Below are positions 15,789-24,671 of a DNA stretch of 64,000 bases, one piece after another; the first letter of the stretch is position 1; every line of letters begins with the position of its first letter. The DNA is from Tabrizicola aquatica (GTDB lineage: Bacteria > Pseudomonadota > Alphaproteobacteria > Rhodobacterales > Rhodobacteraceae), in assembly GCF_002900975.1 (NCBI RefSeq), contig NZ_PJON01000003.1, positions 372,001 to 436,000 on the forward strand. Direction: 5' to 3'. Position numbers and translations under genes: made by a program. The notes below the pieces were generated by a model. The model had not been told where the DNA came from, searched no databases, and was given only the letters and a program-made list of their open reading frames with translations.

Positions 15789-16838
15789 TTACCCCTCGCC
15801 GCGTGGATTGATCAGCCTGGCCATCAGGCTGGCGGTTCTTACCCGCCCCAGGGTCCGGCCGTCTTCCGTGACCACCAGTTCGGCCACGCCCTTTGACATC
15901 AGGTCCATGATCTCTTTGACCGGCGTTTCGGCGCGCAGTTCATGCGCCCCGGCAGGGGCGGGGCCTGCCTCCATCACGTCGCGCGCGGTCAGCACCCCAA
16001 GCGGGTTCATATGCGCCACGAAGTCCGCCACATACTCGGAAACCGGATTGGCGATGATTTCGCGCGCGGTGCCGCACTGGACGATCCGGCCGCCATCCAT
16101 CAGCGCGATGCGGTTGCCGATCTTGAAAGCCTCGTCCAGGTCGTGGCTGACAAAGACGATGGTGCGTTTCAGCTTGGCCTGCAGGTCCAGAAGTTCGTCC
16201 TGCAACTTCGAACGGATCAGCGGGTCGAGAGCCGAGAACGGTTCGTCCATCAGAAGGATCGGCGCCTCGGTGACGAAGGCGCGGGCCAGGCCGACGCGCT
16301 GCTGCATGCCGCCAGAGAGGTCGCCGACCTTGCGCTCGGCCCATTGCGAGAGGTTCACCAGTTCAAGCTGCGCATCGACCTTGGGCTTGCGGCTTTGGGG
16401 CGTCATGCCCGCAAGTTCCAGCCCCAGGCCGACGTTTTCCCGCACCGTGCGCCAGGGCAATAGCCCGAACTGCTGGAACACCATCGCGATGCGCGTGGCG
16501 CGCAGGCGGCGCAGCGTGGCGGGGTCGGCATGGGTGACCGAGACCATGCGGTCGCCGTCCAGCACCCGCACCTCGCCCCGGACCACGGGGTTCAGCGCAT
16601 TGACCCCACGCAGAAGGGTGGACTTGCCGGACCCGGACAGGCCCATCAGGACAAGGATCTCGCCCTCGGCAACGGTCAGGGAACAGTCGTGGACGCCCAG
16701 CACCTGGCCGGTGGCCTGCTGCACCTCTTGCCGGGTCTGGCCCTGGTCCATCAAGGGCAGGGCACGCTCGGGGTGATCGCCAAAGACGATGGAGACGCGG
16801 TCGAATTCAACGGCGGGACGCGCGGAGGACACCGTCAT
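15789..16838 (-). CDS. choV: Choline ABC transporter ATPase ChoV
   Basis: ATPase subunit of a quaternary-amine importer, 349 aa. Walker A GLSGSGKST, Q-loop FQQFGLLPWRTV, signature LSGGMQQRVGLAR, Walker B ILLMDEPFSALD and the switch FVSHDLDEA are all intact. After the ATPase core comes a C-terminal extension with CBS-like sequence (PVKEIMDLMSKGVAELVVTEDG), as in OpuAA/ProV proteins. The ATG at 16838 overlaps the permease stop (ATGA), so it is translationally coupled. Last gene of choX-choW-choV and probably repressed by BetI. Confidence 0.92.
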   Translation of the reverse strand: MTVSSARPAVEFDRVSIVFGDHPERALPLMDQGQTRQEVQQATGQVLGVHDCSLTVAEGEILVLMGLSGSGKSTLLRGVNALNPVVRGEVRVLDGDRMVSVTHADPATLRRLRATRIAMVFQQFGLLPWRTVRENVGLGLELAGMTPQSRKPKVDAQLELVNLSQWAERKVGDLSGGMQQRVGLARAFVTEAPILLMDEPFSALDPLIRSKLQDELLDLQAKLKRTIVFVSHDLDEAFKIGNRIALMDGGRIVQCGTAREIIANPVSEYVADFVAHMNPLGVLTARDVMEAGPAPAGAHELRAETPVKEIMDLMSKGVAELVVTEDGRTLGRVRTASLMARLINPRGEG

Positions 16839-17683
16839 TTCGCCACCCGCAGCATCCGGTCCAGCATGATCGCCACCACGACGATCACCATACCCGATTC
16901 GAAGCCAAGGGCCGAGTTGTTCTGCCCCAGCGCCCGGACCACGGGCGTTCCCAGGCCGTTGGCGCCCACCATTGCGGCGATGACGACCATCGACAGCGAC
17001 AGCATGATCGTCTGGGTCAGGCCGGCCATGATTTGCGGCAGGGCATAGGGCAGTTCCACCTTCCACAGCCTTTGCCGAGGGGTGGCGCCAAAGGCGGTTG
17101 CGGCCTCGAGCAGGGCCTGGGGCGTGGCGGAGATTCCCAGGTAGGTCAGGCGGATCGGGGCGGGGACGACGAAGATCACCGTGGCCAGCAGGCCGGGAAC
17201 CATGCCCAGGCCGAAAAAGACTACGGCCGGGATCAGGTAGACGAAGGTGGGCAGCGTCTGCATCAGGTCAAGCACCGGCGACATGGCGGCATAAAGCCGG
17301 GGTCGATGCGCGGCGGCGACACCGATCGGCACGCCGATCGCCATGCAGAACAGGCAAGAGTAGAACAGCAGGACCAGGCTTTCGGTCGTCGCCTCCCAGT
17401 AGCCCTGGTTCAGGATATAGAGAAAGCCGATCAGGACCAGCGCGCACAGTTTCCAGGATCGTTGCAGAACCCAGGTCAGCGCCACGAACAATCCCACGAT
17501 CACCAGCGGGTGCGGCCATTGGATCAGGCTGACGGTGCCGTCGATCAGGAAGCCGAAGCTGTCGCTGATCCCGTCGAAAAAGGGGCGGGCATTGGCCTTC
17601 AGCCAGTCGACGGCCTGTTTCGCGGCCCAGCCGACCGGGATCTTCTCGAACAGCCACGGATATGTGGATTGCAGCCAGTCCAA
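16835..17683 (-). CDS. choW: Choline ABC transporter permease ChoW
   Basis: Inner-membrane permease of 282 aa with an N-terminal amphipathic part, about six to seven membrane spans and the ATPase-coupling loop EAATAFGATPRQRLWKVELPYALPQIMAGL (about 195-224). The start codon is TTG at 17683, preceded by GGGGGA with a six-base spacer; the protein then begins MDWLQSTYPW like other ChoW/ProW proteins. It sits between choX and choV. The 92 bases before it hold two strong hairpins that may set its expression below that of the binding protein. Confidence 0.9.
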   Translation of the reverse strand: MDWLQSTYPWLFEKIPVGWAAKQAVDWLKANARPFFDGISDSFGFLIDGTVSLIQWPHPLVIVGLFVALTWVLQRSWKLCALVLIGFLYILNQGYWEATTESLVLLFYSCLFCMAIGVPIGVAAAHRPRLYAAMSPVLDLMQTLPTFVYLIPAVVFFGLGMVPGLLATVIFVVPAPIRLTYLGISATPQALLEAATAFGATPRQRLWKVELPYALPQIMAGLTQTIMLSLSMVVIAAMVGANGLGTPVVRALGQNNSALGFESGMVIVVVAIMLDRMLRVAK

Positions 17684-17708
17684 ACCAGTTCCCCCCGTCC
17701 TTGGTCGC

Positions 17709-17765
17709 GTCCGGCCTTCTTTGCGGGCCGGACCTTGTGGCAGGGCCGGGGCAGGGCCCCGGCCC
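17709..17765 (-). other. Two intercistronic hairpins between choX and choW
   Basis: GTCCGGCC (17709-17716) pairs with GGCCGGAC (17726-17733). GGGCCGGGGC (17743-17752) pairs with GCCCCGGCCC (17756-17765) around a three-base loop. Stable hairpins after a binding-protein gene usually protect the upstream mRNA and partly attenuate downstream genes, giving excess binding protein. Structure seen; effect inferred. Confidence 0.55.
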
Positions 17766-17775
17766 GCGACACAGG

Positions 17776-18702
17776 TTACAGAGCGGCCGCGACCGCGGCC
17801 TTGGCGTCGCCGCCGTCCTTGGTGGTCACGCCGTCAAGCCAGCCTTCCCAGGCGGCCGGGTTGGCGGCGAGCCAGGCCTTGGCGGCCTCACGCGGGTCGG
17901 TGCCGTCGTTCAGGATGGCGCCCATGATCTCGTTCTCCATCGGCAGCGAGAAAACGAGGTTTTGCAGCAGCTTGCCGGTGTTCGGGCATTCCGTGACATA
18001 GCCCTTGCGGGTGTTGGTCGCCACGATGGCGCCGCCGAAATCGGGGCCAAAGACCTCATCCCCACCGGCGAGGTAGGTGAGTTTGAAGTTGGCGTTCATC
18101 GGGTGCGGTTCCCAGCCAAGGAAAATGATCGGCTCGCCGGCGCTGGTCTTGCGGTCCACTTCGGCCAGCATGCCCTGTTCGCTGCTTTCGACGAGTTCGA
18201 AGCTGCCAAGGCCGAACTGGTCGGCGGCGATCATGTCCAGGATCAGGCGGTTGCCGTCATTGCCGGCTTCGATCCCGTAGATCTTGGAGTCCAGCGCCTC
18301 GGCGTGGTCCTTGATCATGGCGAAATCGGTGATGCCCAGGGCGGCGCCGGCCTCATTGGTGGCAAGGGTGTACTTGGCGCCTTCCAGGTTGGTGCGGACG
18401 GTGTCGACGGTCCCGGCCTCGCGGTACGAGGCGATGTCGCCTTCCATCGTGGGCATCCAGTTGCCCAGAAACACGTCGATGTCACCCTCGGCCAGGCCGG
18501 CATAGGTGACGGGGACGGAAAGGAGCTTGGTCTCGGTCTCATAGCCCAGGGCTTCGAGGACCAGGGTGGTCGCGGCGGTGGTGGCGGTGATGTCGGTCCA
18601 GCCGACGTCCGAAAAGACGATCTTGTCGCAACCTTCGGCGAAGGCAGAGCCCGCCAGCGCGAAAGTGACGCAGGTCGTCAGAAGGGTGGAACGGAGGGTC
18701 AT
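17776..18702 (-). CDS. choX: Choline-binding periplasmic protein ChoX
   Basis: Substrate-binding protein of the choline ABC importer, 308 aa. The signal peptide MTLRSTLLTTCVTFALAGSAFA is followed by an OpuAC-type domain: VGWTDITATTAATTLVLEALGYE, DVFLGNWMPTMEGD (with the ligand-box Trp) and FLGWEPHPMN. First gene of choX-choW-choV and divergent from betI-betA across an 84-base gap with a BetI-type operator. Context supports choline as ligand over betaine or proline. Confidence 0.92.
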   Translation of the reverse strand: MTLRSTLLTTCVTFALAGSAFAEGCDKIVFSDVGWTDITATTAATTLVLEALGYETETKLLSVPVTYAGLAEGDIDVFLGNWMPTMEGDIASYREAGTVDTVRTNLEGAKYTLATNEAGAALGITDFAMIKDHAEALDSKIYGIEAGNDGNRLILDMIAADQFGLGSFELVESSEQGMLAEVDRKTSAGEPIIFLGWEPHPMNANFKLTYLAGGDEVFGPDFGGAIVATNTRKGYVTECPNTGKLLQNLVFSLPMENEIMGAILNDGTDPREAAKAWLAANPAAWEGWLDGVTTKDGGDAKAAVAAAL

Positions 18703-18721
18703 GTCGGGCTCCCTGTTTTTG

Positions 18722-18741
18722 TTGATTGACGAGTCAATAAA
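18722..18741. promoter_or_regulatory. BetI-type operator between choX and betI
   Basis: TTGATTGACGAGTCAATAAA contains the perfect half-sites ATTGAC (18725-18730) and GTCAAT (18733-18738). It resembles the operator bound by BetI in E. coli and lies 20 bases before the choX ATG and 46 before betI, so one site can control both divergent units, with choline as expected inducer. Motif seen; binding inferred. Confidence 0.65.
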
Positions 18742-18786
18742 CTTCGCCCTTATTCGGTTTGGCAAGCAATTTCTGGGGCCGCACCG

Positions 18787-19374
18787 ATGCCGAAGCTTGG
18801 AATGGAGCCTATCCGCAAGGAAGCCCTGGTAAAAGCCACCATTGTCGAGATCGGCAGGGTGGGGTCCTTGGACGTGACCGTCAGCCAGATCGCCAAGCGG
18901 GCGGGGATGTCCAGTGCGCTGGCGCATCACTATTTCGGGTCCAAGGAAGAGATGTTCCTGGCCGCGATGCGCCATATCCTGACGCTGTACGGGGCGGAAG
19001 TGCGCGGCGCGCTGGCGGCGGCCGAGGGGCCGGAGGGGCGCATCCGGGCGATTCTGCGGGCCAGTTTCAGCCCCGGCAACTTCCGCCGCGAGGCGGTCAG
19101 CGCCTGGCTGAACTTCTGGGTTCTGGCGCAATCGGTGCCCGAGGCGAAGCGGCTTCTGGCGGTCTATCAGGGGCGGCTGCAGTCGAACCTGGTCGCGGCG
19201 CTGCGGCCCTTGGCGGGGCGGCGGGCGGTCGAGATCGCCGAGTCGCTGGGCGCGCTGATCGACGGGCTTTACCTGCGCGAGGTGCTGAAATCCGGGCCCC
19301 CGGACGGGGCGGTGGCCGTGGCCTTCGCGCTGCGCCACCTGGAGGCGGAACTGGAGCAGGGGGTGGGCGAATGA
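18787..19374 (+). CDS. betI: TetR-family choline-responsive repressor BetI
   Basis: Repressor of 195 aa, the length of E. coli BetI. The N-terminal TetR helix-turn-helix (residues 9-55: [31 protein letters not shown]) and a ligand domain with [20 protein letters not shown] match the family. Its stop overlaps the betA start (ATGA). An operator-like palindrome lies 46 bases upstream, so autoregulation and control of choX are expected. Confidence 0.93.
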   Translation: MPKLGMEPIRKEALVKATIVEIGRVGSLDVTVSQIAKRAGMSSALAHHYFGSKEEMFLAAMRHILTLYGAEVRGALAAAEGPEGRIRAILRASFSPGNFRREAVSAWLNFWVLAQSVPEAKRLLAVYQGRLQSNLVAALRPLAGRRAVEIAESLGALIDGLYLREVLKSGPPDGAVAVAFALRHLEAELEQGVGE

Positions 19375-21020
19375 CCGCGGATTATGTGATCGTGGGCGCC
19401 GGTTCGGCCGGTTGCGCGCTGGCCTACCGCCTGGCCGAAGCGGGAAAGCGCGTGACGGTGATCGAGCATGGCGGGTCGGACGCGGGGCCCTTCATCCAGA
19501 TGCCGGGGGCGCTGTCCTATCCGATGAACATGGGGATCTACGACTGGGGTTTTGCCACCGAGCCCGAGCCGCATCTGGGCGGCCGGGTGCTGGCGACGCC
19601 ACGCGGCAAGGTGATCGGTGGCTCGTCCAGCATCAACGGGATGGTCTACGTCCGGGGCCACGCCAAGGATTATGACACCTGGGCCGAGATGGGGGCGGAT
19701 GGCTGGGGCTATGCCGATGTCCTGCCCTATTTCAAACGGATGGAGCAGTCGCACGGCGGCTCGGGCCCCGAATTCCGGGGGACCGATGGCCCGCTGCACA
19801 TTACCCGGGGTCCGCGTGAGAACCCGCTGTTCGATGCCTTCATCCAGGCCGGCGCGCAGGCCGGCTATCCGGTCACGACCGATTATAACGGCCAGCAGCA
19901 AGAGGGCTTTGGCCCGATGGAGGCGACGATCTGGAAAAGCCGGCGCTGGTCGGCGGCCAATGCCTATCTGAAACCCGCGATGGCGGGGGGCAATGTGCAG
20001 ATCCTGCGCGGCCTTGCCCGCCGGGTGGTGCTGGAGGGCAAGCGCGCCGTGGGGGTCGAGGTCGATACCCGCGCCGGGCGGCAGGTGATCCGGGCCGGGC
20101 GCGAGGTGATTCTGGCCGCGTCGTCCATCAACTCGCCCAAACTGCTGATGCTGTCGGGGATCGGGCCGGCGGCGCATCTGCGGGAGCATGGGATCGAGGT
20201 GGTGGCGGATCGTCCGGGCGTAGGCGCGAACCTGCAGGACCACCTGGAAATCTACATGCAGTTCTCGGCCAGCCAGCCAGTGACGCTGTTCAAGTACTGG
20301 AACCTGTGGGGCAAGGCCTGGGTCGGCGCGCAGTGGCTGTTCACCGGCAAGGGGCCGGGGGCGTCGAACCAGTTCGAGGCCTGCGCTTTCATCCGCTCGA
20401 AGGCCGGGGTGGAATATCCTGATATCCAGTATCATTTCCTGCCCATCGCCGTGCGCTACGACGGCCGGGCGGTGGCGGCGGGGCATGGGTTCCAGGCGCA
20501 TGTCGGGCCGATGCGGTCAAAGTCGCGGGGGTCGGTGACCTTGCGGTCAGGCAACCCCACGGACGCCCCGGTGATCCGCTTCAACTATATGTCGCATCCC
20601 GAGGATTGGGCGGATTTCCGGTCCTGCATCCGCCTGACGCGCGAGATATTCGGGCAGGAGGCGTTCAAGCCCTATCTCAAGGACGAATTGCAGCCGGGGC
20701 CGGCCTATCAGACCGATGCCGAGCTGGACGATTTCCTGCGCGAGCATGTCGAAAGCGCCTATCACCCCTGCGGCACGGCGCGGATGGGCCGCGCGAGCGA
20801 TCCGATGGCGGTGGTCGATCCCGAATGTCGCGTGATCGGGGTCGAGGGGCTGCGGGTCGCCGATTCGTCGATCTTCCCGCAGGTGACGAACGGCAATCTG
20901 AACGGACCGTCGATCATGACCGGCGAGAAGGCGGCCGACCATATCCTGGGCCGGACGCCGCTGCCGGCCTCGAACCTGGAGCCGTGGATCAACCCGAATT
21001 GGCAAGTGTCGCAACGCTGA
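19371..21020 (+). CDS. betA: Choline dehydrogenase
   Basis: FAD-dependent GMC oxidoreductase of 549 aa oxidising choline to betaine aldehyde, usually membrane-associated. Motifs: dinucleotide fold [18 protein letters not shown] (4-21), GMC signature [19 protein letters not shown] (about 79-97), the second GMC signature [18 protein letters not shown], and the C-terminal HPCGTARMG with the catalytic histidine, then [10 protein letters not shown]. The frame stays open upstream over betI, but the ATG at 19371 overlapping the betI stop matches the family N-terminus. No betB gene follows, so the second oxidation step must be encoded elsewhere. Confidence 0.95.
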   Translation: MTADYVIVGAGSAGCALAYRLAEAGKRVTVIEHGGSDAGPFIQMPGALSYPMNMGIYDWGFATEPEPHLGGRVLATPRGKVIGGSSSINGMVYVRGHAKDYDTWAEMGADGWGYADVLPYFKRMEQSHGGSGPEFRGTDGPLHITRGPRENPLFDAFIQAGAQAGYPVTTDYNGQQQEGFGPMEATIWKSRRWSAANAYLKPAMAGGNVQILRGLARRVVLEGKRAVGVEVDTRAGRQVIRAGREVILAASSINSPKLLMLSGIGPAAHLREHGIEVVADRPGVGANLQDHLEIYMQFSASQPVTLFKYWNLWGKAWVGAQWLFTGKGPGASNQFEACAFIRSKAGVEYPDIQYHFLPIAVRYDGRAVAAGHGFQAHVGPMRSKSRGSVTLRSGNPTDAPVIRFNYMSHPEDWADFRSCIRLTREIFGQEAFKPYLKDELQPGPAYQTDAELDDFLREHVESAYHPCGTARMGRASDPMAVVDPECRVIGVEGLRVADSSIFPQVTNGNLNGPSIMTGEKAADHILGRTPLPASNLEPWINPNWQVSQR

Positions 21021-21032
21021 TTTTTCAGGCGT

Positions 21033-21046
21033 TTGATCCGGGTCAA
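21033..21046. promoter_or_regulatory. FnrL-type box upstream of the DUF465 gene
   Basis: TTGATCCGGGTCAA matches nine of ten defined positions of the FNR/FnrL consensus TTGAT-N4-ATCAA. It lies 56 bases before the ATG at 21102, a suitable distance for an activator site. It suggests oxygen-dependent expression of the small downstream gene. Motif seen; binding inferred. Confidence 0.5.
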
Positions 21047-21101
21047 GGCCGGGCCGGCCCAGGGCGCTAGACTGGCGGGGACAGTCAAGAAGGAGACAGG
21101 C

Positions 21102-21338
21102 ATGTCGAACACTCCGCACACCCTGCACGAGGAATTCCCCAATCAAGGGGCGGCTATCAGCGCGCTGAAGGCGTCTGACGCCCATTTCGCGAAGCTGCTG
21201 GTCGAGTATGATGCGGTCAACGACAAGGTGCATCGGTCCGAGACGCGGCTGGACCTGCTGACCGAGGAAGAGGAAGAGGGACTGCGCCGCACCCGGTCGC
21301 GGCTGAAGGACCAGATCGCGGCGGCGCTGCGGAAGTAA
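21102..21338 (+). CDS. YdcH/DUF465 family small coiled-coil protein
   Basis: Protein of 78 aa, highly charged and helical, with the DUF465 pattern: HTLHEEFP near the start, a central LLVEYDAVNDKVHRSE, and an acidic run (TEEEEEGLRRTRSRLKDQI) ending in ALRK. AAGGAG lies seven bases before the ATG at 21102; the in-frame ATG at 21033 lies on the FnrL-like box and is rejected. Function unknown. The FnrL-like box suggests a link to low-oxygen growth. Confidence 0.8.
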   Translation: MSNTPHTLHEEFPNQGAAISALKASDAHFAKLLVEYDAVNDKVHRSETRLDLLTEEEEEGLRRTRSRLKDQIAAALRK

Positions 21339-21340
21339 CG

Positions 21341-21372
21341 GCTCGTCGTGCGACTTCGTCTTCTCCTCGCGG
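21341..21372. repeat. CTCGTCG/GACTTCGTC repeat, copy at the DUF465/pccR junction
   Basis: The stretch reads GCTCGTCGTGCGACTTCGTC then TTCTCCTCGCGG, closely similar to the 30-base repeat at 34052-34081 and 34171-34200. It fills the 46-base convergent gap between the DUF465 gene and the pccR stop. Confidence 0.45.
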
Positions 21373-21384
21373 GGGGAAGACGGG

Positions 21385-22779
21385 TCAGCCGATCTCGTAT
21401 GGCAGGACGTCGCGGGCGTTGGGGTTGATCTTCAACCGGCCCTCCAGGGGCGGCACGCTGCGCTGGTGGCAGTTTATCCGCTCGCAAATCCGGCAGGAAA
21501 TGCCGATGGGCTCGAACCGACCTTTCAGGTCCAGCCCATCGGAATAGACGATATGCGGGGCGTGCTGCACCTCGCATCCCAGGCCGATGGCATAGCGGCG
21601 GACGGGGGCCAGGAAGGCCCCGGCAGGTTTCGACACATCGCGGGCCAGAGAAAGGTAGCGGACACCGTCTGGCGTCTCGCACAGTTGGCGCAGGAATTGT
21701 CCAGGTGTTTCAAAGGCTTGGTGGACGTTCCACAAGGGGCAGGCCCCGCCGAAGCGCGCGAATTGCAGCCGGGTGGACGAGTGACGTTTGGTGATGGTGC
21801 CGGCCTGATCGACGCGGACGAAGTAGAAAGGGATGCCCTTGGCGCCGGGGCGCTGCAGGGTGGAAAGGCGGTGGCCGACCTGCTCGATACTGGCGCCGAA
21901 GATGCCGGCCAGACGTTCAAGGTCGTGGCGGGTTTCCTGGGCGGCGGCCAGGAACGCGCGGTAGGGCAGAAGCGCGGCCCCGGCGAAATAGTTCGCAAGG
22001 CCGATCTTGGCGATGTCGCGCGCCTCGGGCGTGGAGAAGCGGGCAAGGTCGAGGGTCGCCTCCAGGAGGTCGTTCTGCGTCAGAAGCGCAACCTGGTGGA
22101 GAAGCTGGAAGCGCTGCGAGGGGCTGGACGCGCGGGCCGAGATATCCAGGCGCTTGGCGGCGGGATCATAGTGGCGCAGGGGTGCGGTGTTTGAATAGTG
22201 CAAGCTGATGCCGGCACGTTTCAGCAGGTCCTGCGCCAGATTCTCGATGGATTTCCCGCTGGTTGCCGAGGTTGCGAAATGTTCCGCCGCACGGTCGATC
22301 GCATCCAGGTAATTGTCGCAATAGTGAAAGAAGTCGCGGACCTCTTCCCAGGCAGAAGGGCGCAGCGTGGCGTCCTCGCGCCCCAAGGCCTCGTCCAGCG
22401 AGGCCAGGCGTTCGTGGGTCTGGCGGTAGGCGCGGTGCAGGTGCAGGAAGGCGCGGGCCAGCGCCGGGGCGTTCGAAGCGGCCAGGCGCAGGTCAGCCAG
22501 CGGCGGGTTGGGGGTGGTGAACACCGGGTCGGCCAGCGCCTCGCGCATGTCGGTCACCAGACGCTCGCTTTCGCCGACGGTCAGTTCGGTGACGTCCAGG
22601 CCGAATTCCTGCGCCAGGGCCAGGACCACGGCCGCGCTGACGGGCCGGTGGTTGTTCTCCATCTGGTTGAGGTAGGGCAGCGAGACGGAAAGCTTGTCGG
22701 CAAAGGCCTTCTGGGTCAGCGACAGGCGGCCGCGGATCTCGCGCAGTTTGACGCCGGCGTAAAGTTTCTGGGTGGGCAT
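21385..22779 (-). CDS. pccR: Short-chain acyl-CoA-responsive regulator (ScfR family, PccR-like)
   Basis: Transcription factor of 464 aa. The N-terminal XRE helix-turn-helix (residues 9-64, REIRGRLSLTQKAFADKLSVSLPYLNQMENNHRPVS) is followed by an IrrE-like/DUF2083 region, with cysteines near the end (GISCRICERINCHQ). This is the ScfR architecture; in Rhodobacter sphaeroides the member PccR controls propionyl-CoA carboxylase. Support here: pccB, pccA and methylmalonyl-CoA mutase lie 3-11 kb away, and TTTGCAAA palindromes precede both this gene and pccB. The nearest box overlaps its ribosome-binding region, so negative autoregulation is plausible. Confidence 0.85.
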   Translation of the reverse strand: MPTQKLYAGVKLREIRGRLSLTQKAFADKLSVSLPYLNQMENNHRPVSAAVVLALAQEFGLDVTELTVGESERLVTDMREALADPVFTTPNPPLADLRLAASNAPALARAFLHLHRAYRQTHERLASLDEALGREDATLRPSAWEEVRDFFHYCDNYLDAIDRAAEHFATSATSGKSIENLAQDLLKRAGISLHYSNTAPLRHYDPAAKRLDISARASSPSQRFQLLHQVALLTQNDLLEATLDLARFSTPEARDIAKIGLANYFAGAALLPYRAFLAAAQETRHDLERLAGIFGASIEQVGHRLSTLQRPGAKGIPFYFVRVDQAGTITKRHSSTRLQFARFGGACPLWNVHQAFETPGQFLRQLCETPDGVRYLSLARDVSKPAGAFLAPVRRYAIGLGCEVQHAPHIVYSDGLDLKGRFEPIGISCRICERINCHQRSVPPLEGRLKINPNARDVLPYEIG

Positions 22780-22787
22780 GGCGACCT

Positions 22788-22817
22788 CTTTGCAAAGCTA
22801 TGCGGTGCTTTGCAAAG
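22788..22817. promoter_or_regulatory. Twin PccR boxes upstream of pccR
   Basis: The perfect palindrome CTTTGCAAAG occurs twice, at 22788-22797 and 22808-22817, centres 20 bases apart (two helical turns). The first begins nine bases before the pccR ATG. TTTGCAAA pairs are, as I recall, the described PccR target in R. sphaeroides, there with closer spacing. Probably an autoregulatory site. Confidence 0.65.
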
Positions 22818-22822
22818 GTCCG

Positions 22823-24028
22823 TCAAGCGCCGATCTGGCGGGCGCGGCGGATGACGAAAAGGATCGCCACGACCGAAGCGGCCGAGGAGGCCAGCATCAG
22901 AAGGACCAGCGGCATCTCGGACGAGCCGGGGCCGAGGAGGACGCCGGCCAGCGCCGCAAGGGCCGCCCCGCCGCCGATCAGGATCGCCCCGCCCAGGCCC
23001 GAGGCGGTGCCCGCAAGCTCGGGCCGGACGGAGAGGATGCCGGCATTGGCGTTGGGCAGGCAGATGCCGTTGCCAAGGCCCATGAACACGGTCAGGCCGA
23101 AGAAGGTGGTGGGACCGGACAGCCCGGCAAGGGTCAGAAGCGCCAGCAGGCTTAGCCCAAGCGAGGTGACGACGCAGCCGATCAGGATCATCCGGTTCAT
23201 CCCCATGCGGACCGAGTAGCGGCCGGCCAGGAAGTTGCCCAGGGCATAGCCGATAGCGGTCAGGGCAAAAAGCGCCCCGACATGGGTGGAGGAGAGGCCA
23301 AAGACCTTGTCCCCGACATAAGGTGCGCCGCCAAGATAGGCGAAGAAGCAGCCCGAGGCGAAACCAGCGGCAAGCGTATAGCCCCAGAACCGGCGCGAGG
23401 CGAGGAGTGCGGGATAGGTGCGCACCTGCTCGGCCAGGCTGACGTTGCGCAGTTCCGCCGTCTCGCCCAGGTCGGCCCAGGTCAGCGCCAGAACCACCGC
23501 GCCCAGGACCAGCAGCAGCGCAAAGTTGGCCTGCCAGCCGTAAAGGTCGTCCAGCACCCCGCCGATGACCGGGCCGATCATGGGCACCAGGCTCATCCCC
23601 ATGGTGACGTAGCCGATCATGCTGGCGGCCTGGGCGTCGGCCACCATGTCGCGCACGACGGCGCGCGACAGGACCATGCCGGCGGCAATCACCGCCTGGG
23701 CCATGCGGAACACCAGGAACACCGTGGCCGAGGTCGCCAGCAGCGTGCCGAGCGTGGCCAAGAGGAACAGGACCAGGGACCAGAGCAGCACCTTGCGCCG
23801 ACCGTAGCGGTCAGAAATCGGGCCGATCACGATCTGCAAGGCGGCCGACAGCGCCAGATACAGCGCGACCGATTGCTGCATCACCCCGTAGGAGACGCCG
23901 AAATAGGTGGCCATGCCGGGCAGCGACGGCAGGAAGATGTTCATCGTCAGCGCCGAAAGCCCGGCGATCAGGATCAGCGTGACAATCTTCGGCGGGGTGG
24001 AGCGGTCAAGGAAGCGGGCGTCTTGCAT
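22823..24028 (-). CDS. Bcr/CflA-type MFS exporter
   Basis: Inner-membrane drug/metabolite:H+ antiporter-like protein, 401 aa with about 12 membrane spans. The MFS motif A, GPISDRYGRRKVLL (about 70-83), the MNIFLPSLPGMATYF opening and the middle GFASGCFFAYLGGAPYV place it in the Bcr/CflA subfamily. The ATG at 24028 is preferred to a TTG at 24034; neither has a strong Shine-Dalgarno. Substrate unknown; the name does not prove resistance. It ends six bases before the PccR boxes, upstream of pccR on the same strand. Confidence 0.83.
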   Translation of the reverse strand: MQDARFLDRSTPPKIVTLILIAGLSALTMNIFLPSLPGMATYFGVSYGVMQQSVALYLALSAALQIVIGPISDRYGRRKVLLWSLVLFLLATLGTLLATSATVFLVFRMAQAVIAAGMVLSRAVVRDMVADAQAASMIGYVTMGMSLVPMIGPVIGGVLDDLYGWQANFALLLVLGAVVLALTWADLGETAELRNVSLAEQVRTYPALLASRRFWGYTLAAGFASGCFFAYLGGAPYVGDKVFGLSSTHVGALFALTAIGYALGNFLAGRYSVRMGMNRMILIGCVVTSLGLSLLALLTLAGLSGPTTFFGLTVFMGLGNGICLPNANAGILSVRPELAGTASGLGGAILIGGGAALAALAGVLLGPGSSEMPLVLLMLASSAASVVAILFVIRRARQIGA

Positions 24029-24092
24029 TGCCAAGGGCTACGCCCGTGCCGGGGCTTTGTCCACCGCCAGGACGCAGGGTCAGCCGGCCTGC

Positions 24093-24446
24093 TCACGCCC
24101 ATTTGTGGAAAATGAAGAACGCCCCCAGCGCGATGAAGGCAAAGCCGAGGAGGTGGTTCCACATCAGCGGTTCCTTCAGGTAAAACACGGAAAATACGGC
24201 AAAAACCGACAGGGTGATGACCTCCTGGATCGTCTTGAGTTCGGCGGCCGAGAAATAGCCGTGGCCGATCCGGTTCGCCGGGACTTGCAGGACATACTCG
24301 AAGAAGGCGATCCCCCAGCTGACCAGGATCACCGTGATCACCGCGCTTTCCTTGAATTTCAGGTGCCCATACCAGGCAAAGGTCATGAACACGTTCGAGG
24401 CCAGGAGGAGGCCGATGGTGACGACGGGGATGGGCAGGGCGGTCAT
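24093..24446 (-). CDS. DUF486/DMT-superfamily small membrane protein
   Basis: Protein of 117 aa with about four hydrophobic helices. Characteristic DUF486 segments are FMTFAWYGHLKF (about 20-31), WGIAFFEYVLQVPANRIG (about 45-62), LKTIQEVITL (about 72-81) and a C-terminal FIFHKWA. Related in size to small multidrug-resistance-type transporters, but the function is not established. The ATG at 24446 with a nearby AGGAC is chosen over upstream in-frame ATGs. It is divergent from the outer-membrane protein gene. Confidence 0.8.
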   Translation of the reverse strand: MTALPIPVVTIGLLLASNVFMTFAWYGHLKFKESAVITVILVSWGIAFFEYVLQVPANRIGHGYFSAAELKTIQEVITLSVFAVFSVFYLKEPLMWNHLLGFAFIALGAFFIFHKWA

Positions 24447-24671
24447 GGGGGTCCTCATCACGGGGGGCTTGATCAAGGCGGGGCTTGACGGTTGCTTAGC
24501 GGGCAGGTGAGGCCAAGGCCAGAGCCGGGGCGAGAGACATATTCCAGCTTGATTATGCATCCGACAGGTGAGACCAATGATGGCAGACGGCCTGCCGGCG
24601 CCTGGATCGACCGTCCGGCTTTGGGTCACTCAGTCCAAGGGCAACGAGTTTCTACGGGTTTGGAGGGGACG

